64,000 bases of DNA from Gemmatimonadales bacterium (GTDB taxonomy: Bacteria; Gemmatimonadota; Gemmatimonadetes; Gemmatimonadales; GWC2-71-9). A model generated the notes under the pieces. It was not told the origin of the DNA and did no database searches. It saw nothing but the letters and a program-made list of their open reading frames with translations. The translations under genes were made by a program, and so were the position numbers. The stretch lies in contig DATAOI010000027.1 of assembly GCA_036265815.1 (NCBI GenBank), positions 62,001 to 126,000 on the forward strand. The letters run 5' to 3'. This document shows, piece after piece, positions 62,632-64,000 of this stretch. Every line of letters starts with the position of its first letter. Within the stretch, counting starts at the first letter, position 1.

Positions 62632-63651
62632 ATGACTATGTCCATGCACTCTGATCCCACACCCCGCAGCCGATTTCTGGGAACCGGAATGGCGGTCCCC
62701 GACCGAGTCGTTTCCAACGACGAGCTCTCTCAGTCGATGGAAACCAGCGACGAATGGATCCGGACCCGGACCGGCATCCAGGAGCGCCGCTGGGTGAGAG
62801 AAGGCGAGACCGGCGCGGAGCTCGGGCTCAGAGCCACGCTCAACGCGCTCGAGACGGCGGGCGTTGCCGCTGGAGAGCTCGATGCCATCATCTATGCGAC
62901 CGCCTCGCCCGACCACTTTGCACCGGGCAACGGCGTCTTCCTGCAGCGGCTGCTGGGAGTGGGGGCGATCCCCTCGATCGACATCCGGAATCAGTGCAGC
63001 GGCTTCGTGTACGCGCTCTCGGTGGCGGATGCCTTCATCCGCTGCGGCCAGTTCCGCCGGGTGCTCGTGGTCGGCTCGGAGATCCAGTCGACCGGCCTCG
63101 ACGTGAGCACCCGGGGCCGGAACACCGCCGTGATCTTCGCCGACGGCGCCGGCGCGGCCGTGCTCGGCCCGAGTCAGGACCAGCGGGGCATCCTCGGCTT
63201 CGACCTGCACGGCGACGGGGCCCACGCGGAGAAGCTCTGGGTCGACGCGCCGGGATCGATGTATCACCCGCGAGTCTCCCACGAGCAAATCGAGGCCGGA
63301 CGCCACTTTCTCGAGATGGATGGGAAGGAGGTGTTCCGTCATGCGGTGATCCGGATGCCGGAGTCGGTCCGGGCCGCGCTGGCGGCTACCGGCCACAGCA
63401 TCGCCGATCTCAAGGTGCTGGTGGCGCACCAGGCCAACCTCCGCATCGCTGAGATGATCCAGAAGTCCCTCGGACTGCGCGACGACCAGGTCTACAACAA
63501 CATCACGCACTTCGGGAACACCACGGCGGCGACGATTCCGATCGCGCTGGACGAGTGCGTGCGCTCGGGGCGCATCGTGGCGGGAGATCTGGTGGCGCTC
63601 ACCGCGTTCGGATCGGGATTCCTGTGGGGCAGCGCGGTGGTCAGGTGGTGA
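62632..63651 (+). CDS. fabH: 3-oxoacyl-ACP synthase III (KAS III, FabH-like)
   Basis: 339 aa. Catalytic triad visible: Cys in IRNQCSGFVYAL, His in LVAHQANLRIAEMI, Asn in HFGNTTAATIPIALDE. TSDEWIRTRTGIQERRW is typical. Starts fatty acid synthesis, or serves a specialised ketide pathway; no fab genes adjoin. Confidence 0.92.
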   Translation: MTMSMHSDPTPRSRFLGTGMAVPDRVVSNDELSQSMETSDEWIRTRTGIQERRWVREGETGAELGLRATLNALETAGVAAGELDAIIYATASPDHFAPGNGVFLQRLLGVGAIPSIDIRNQCSGFVYALSVADAFIRCGQFRRVLVVGSEIQSTGLDVSTRGRNTAVIFADGAGAAVLGPSQDQRGILGFDLHGDGAHAEKLWVDAPGSMYHPRVSHEQIEAGRHFLEMDGKEVFRHAVIRMPESVRAALAATGHSIADLKVLVAHQANLRIAEMIQKSLGLRDDQVYNNITHFGNTTAATIPIALDECVRSGRIVAGDLVALTAFGSGFLWGSAVVRW

Positions 63652-63662
63652 ACAGCGGACGG

Positions 63663-63980
63663 TTATTCCGCCTCGCCCTCGATCGCGAGGGCGCGATGGC
63701 ATTGCACGCAATGCACCTGCTTGGGAAGCCTGAACGGCCCCATCACCGAGAAGCTCTGCTGCGTTCCGCAGAACGGGCAGCGCCCCTCGACCCTGCGGAA
63801 AATCTTCACCTGACCAAGCCGGCGGGCCGAGAGCATGAGCCCGAGCAGGAGCGCGCCCGGGACCAGAAAGAGATGGACGATTGGGACCGGCAGGGCCACC
63901 AAAGCCACTAGCAGGAAGACCCCGAGCAGGACCGCGGCCCGCTTGAGGCGCTCCGCCGGCGTCAGGACCACCAGCTCCAC
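63663..63980 (-). CDS. Small membrane protein with C-terminal zinc ribbon
   Basis: 105 aa from GTG 63980; the open frame continues past the window edge, so the true start may lie outside. A TM pair (AAVLLGVFLLVALVALPVPIVHLFLVPGALLLGLML) is followed by CPFCGTQQSFSV and VHCVQCHRALAIE, a four-Cys zinc ribbon. Convergent with fabH, 11 bp between stops. Function unknown. Confidence 0.65.
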   Translation of the reverse strand: MELVVLTPAERLKRAAVLLGVFLLVALVALPVPIVHLFLVPGALLLGLMLSARRLGQVKIFRRVEGRCPFCGTQQSFSVMGPFRLPKQVHCVQCHRALAIEGEAE

Positions 63981-64000
63981 CTTGGCCGCTGTCGGGGATG

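Overview
This is a G+C-rich (clearly above 60 %), gene-dense bacterial chromosome segment with the style of Gemmatimonadota: TolB-propeller/outer-membrane-barrel proteins, OmpA proteins with thrombospondin type-3 repeats, S9 peptidases, MacA/MacB-type efflux and many short ATGA/GTGA overlaps. The phylum is an inference from gene content only; Acidobacteriota or Methylomirabilota/Rokubacteria-like lineages are alternatives. I saw no rRNA or tRNA gene, CRISPR array or insertion sequence.

The core, about 6.7-38 kb, is a one-carbon oxidation island. It carries the tetrahydromethanopterin (H4MPT)/methanofuran formaldehyde-oxidation route: fae, mtdB, mch and the formyltransferase/hydrolase complex fhcB-A-D-C. 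Around these lie cofactor-synthesis genes: mfnF, mfnE and mfnB for the methanofuran headgroup; pabB, pabA and mptG (beta-RFAP synthase), a DHPS-like protein, a PTPS/QueD-like protein, a pterin dehydratase and a RimK-like ligase for H4MPT. The conserved C1-linked proteins without assigned reactions are also here (DUF1464, OrfY-like ATP-grasp, CitG-like, HisA-like, DUF447). Next comes a lanthanide-type methanol dehydrogenase cluster: xoxF, xoxJ, xoxG, a secreted pentapeptide-repeat protein and a YVTN-propeller lipoprotein. The implied flow is methanol to formaldehyde (XoxF/G/J, periplasm), then methylene-, methenyl- and formyl-H4MPT (Fae, MtdB, Mch), then formate (Fhc). Formate dehydrogenase, the assimilation cycle and PQQ synthesis are not in the window.

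Flanks: 1-6.4 kb (minus strand) holds an HrpA-like helicase, a large gluzincin/TolB/outer-membrane protein and two small unknown proteins. 37.9-39 kb has two tandem secreted JAMM-like proteins. 39-43 kb (minus) holds a DoxX-like protein and a selW-pfkA-prolyl oligopeptidase operon in which selW has an in-frame UGA at the CxxU position and is probably a selenoprotein that ordinary gene callers would truncate. 43-53 kb has OmpA/TSP3, a putative glycoside hydrolase, a cytochrome c, a YyaL-like thioredoxin protein, a cyclophilin, a DUF6941-like protein, an HD protein, a cardiolipin-synthase-like protein and an ECF sigma/anti-sigma/CpxP-like set. 53-64 kb has a TolC-MacB-MacA-type efflux operon, an amine oxidase, a cytochrome b561/sulfite-oxidase-fold pair, a PHP protein, FabH and small zinc-ribbon proteins.

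The best second-look items are the SelW selenoprotein, a near-consensus promoter about 520 nt upstream of xoxF with a structured leader, a perfect 111-codon duplication in an EthD lipoprotein inside the H4MPT run, the tandem secreted JAMM-like pair, an in-frame repeat at the mch start, and three genes that lack any ATG/GTG/TTG start.
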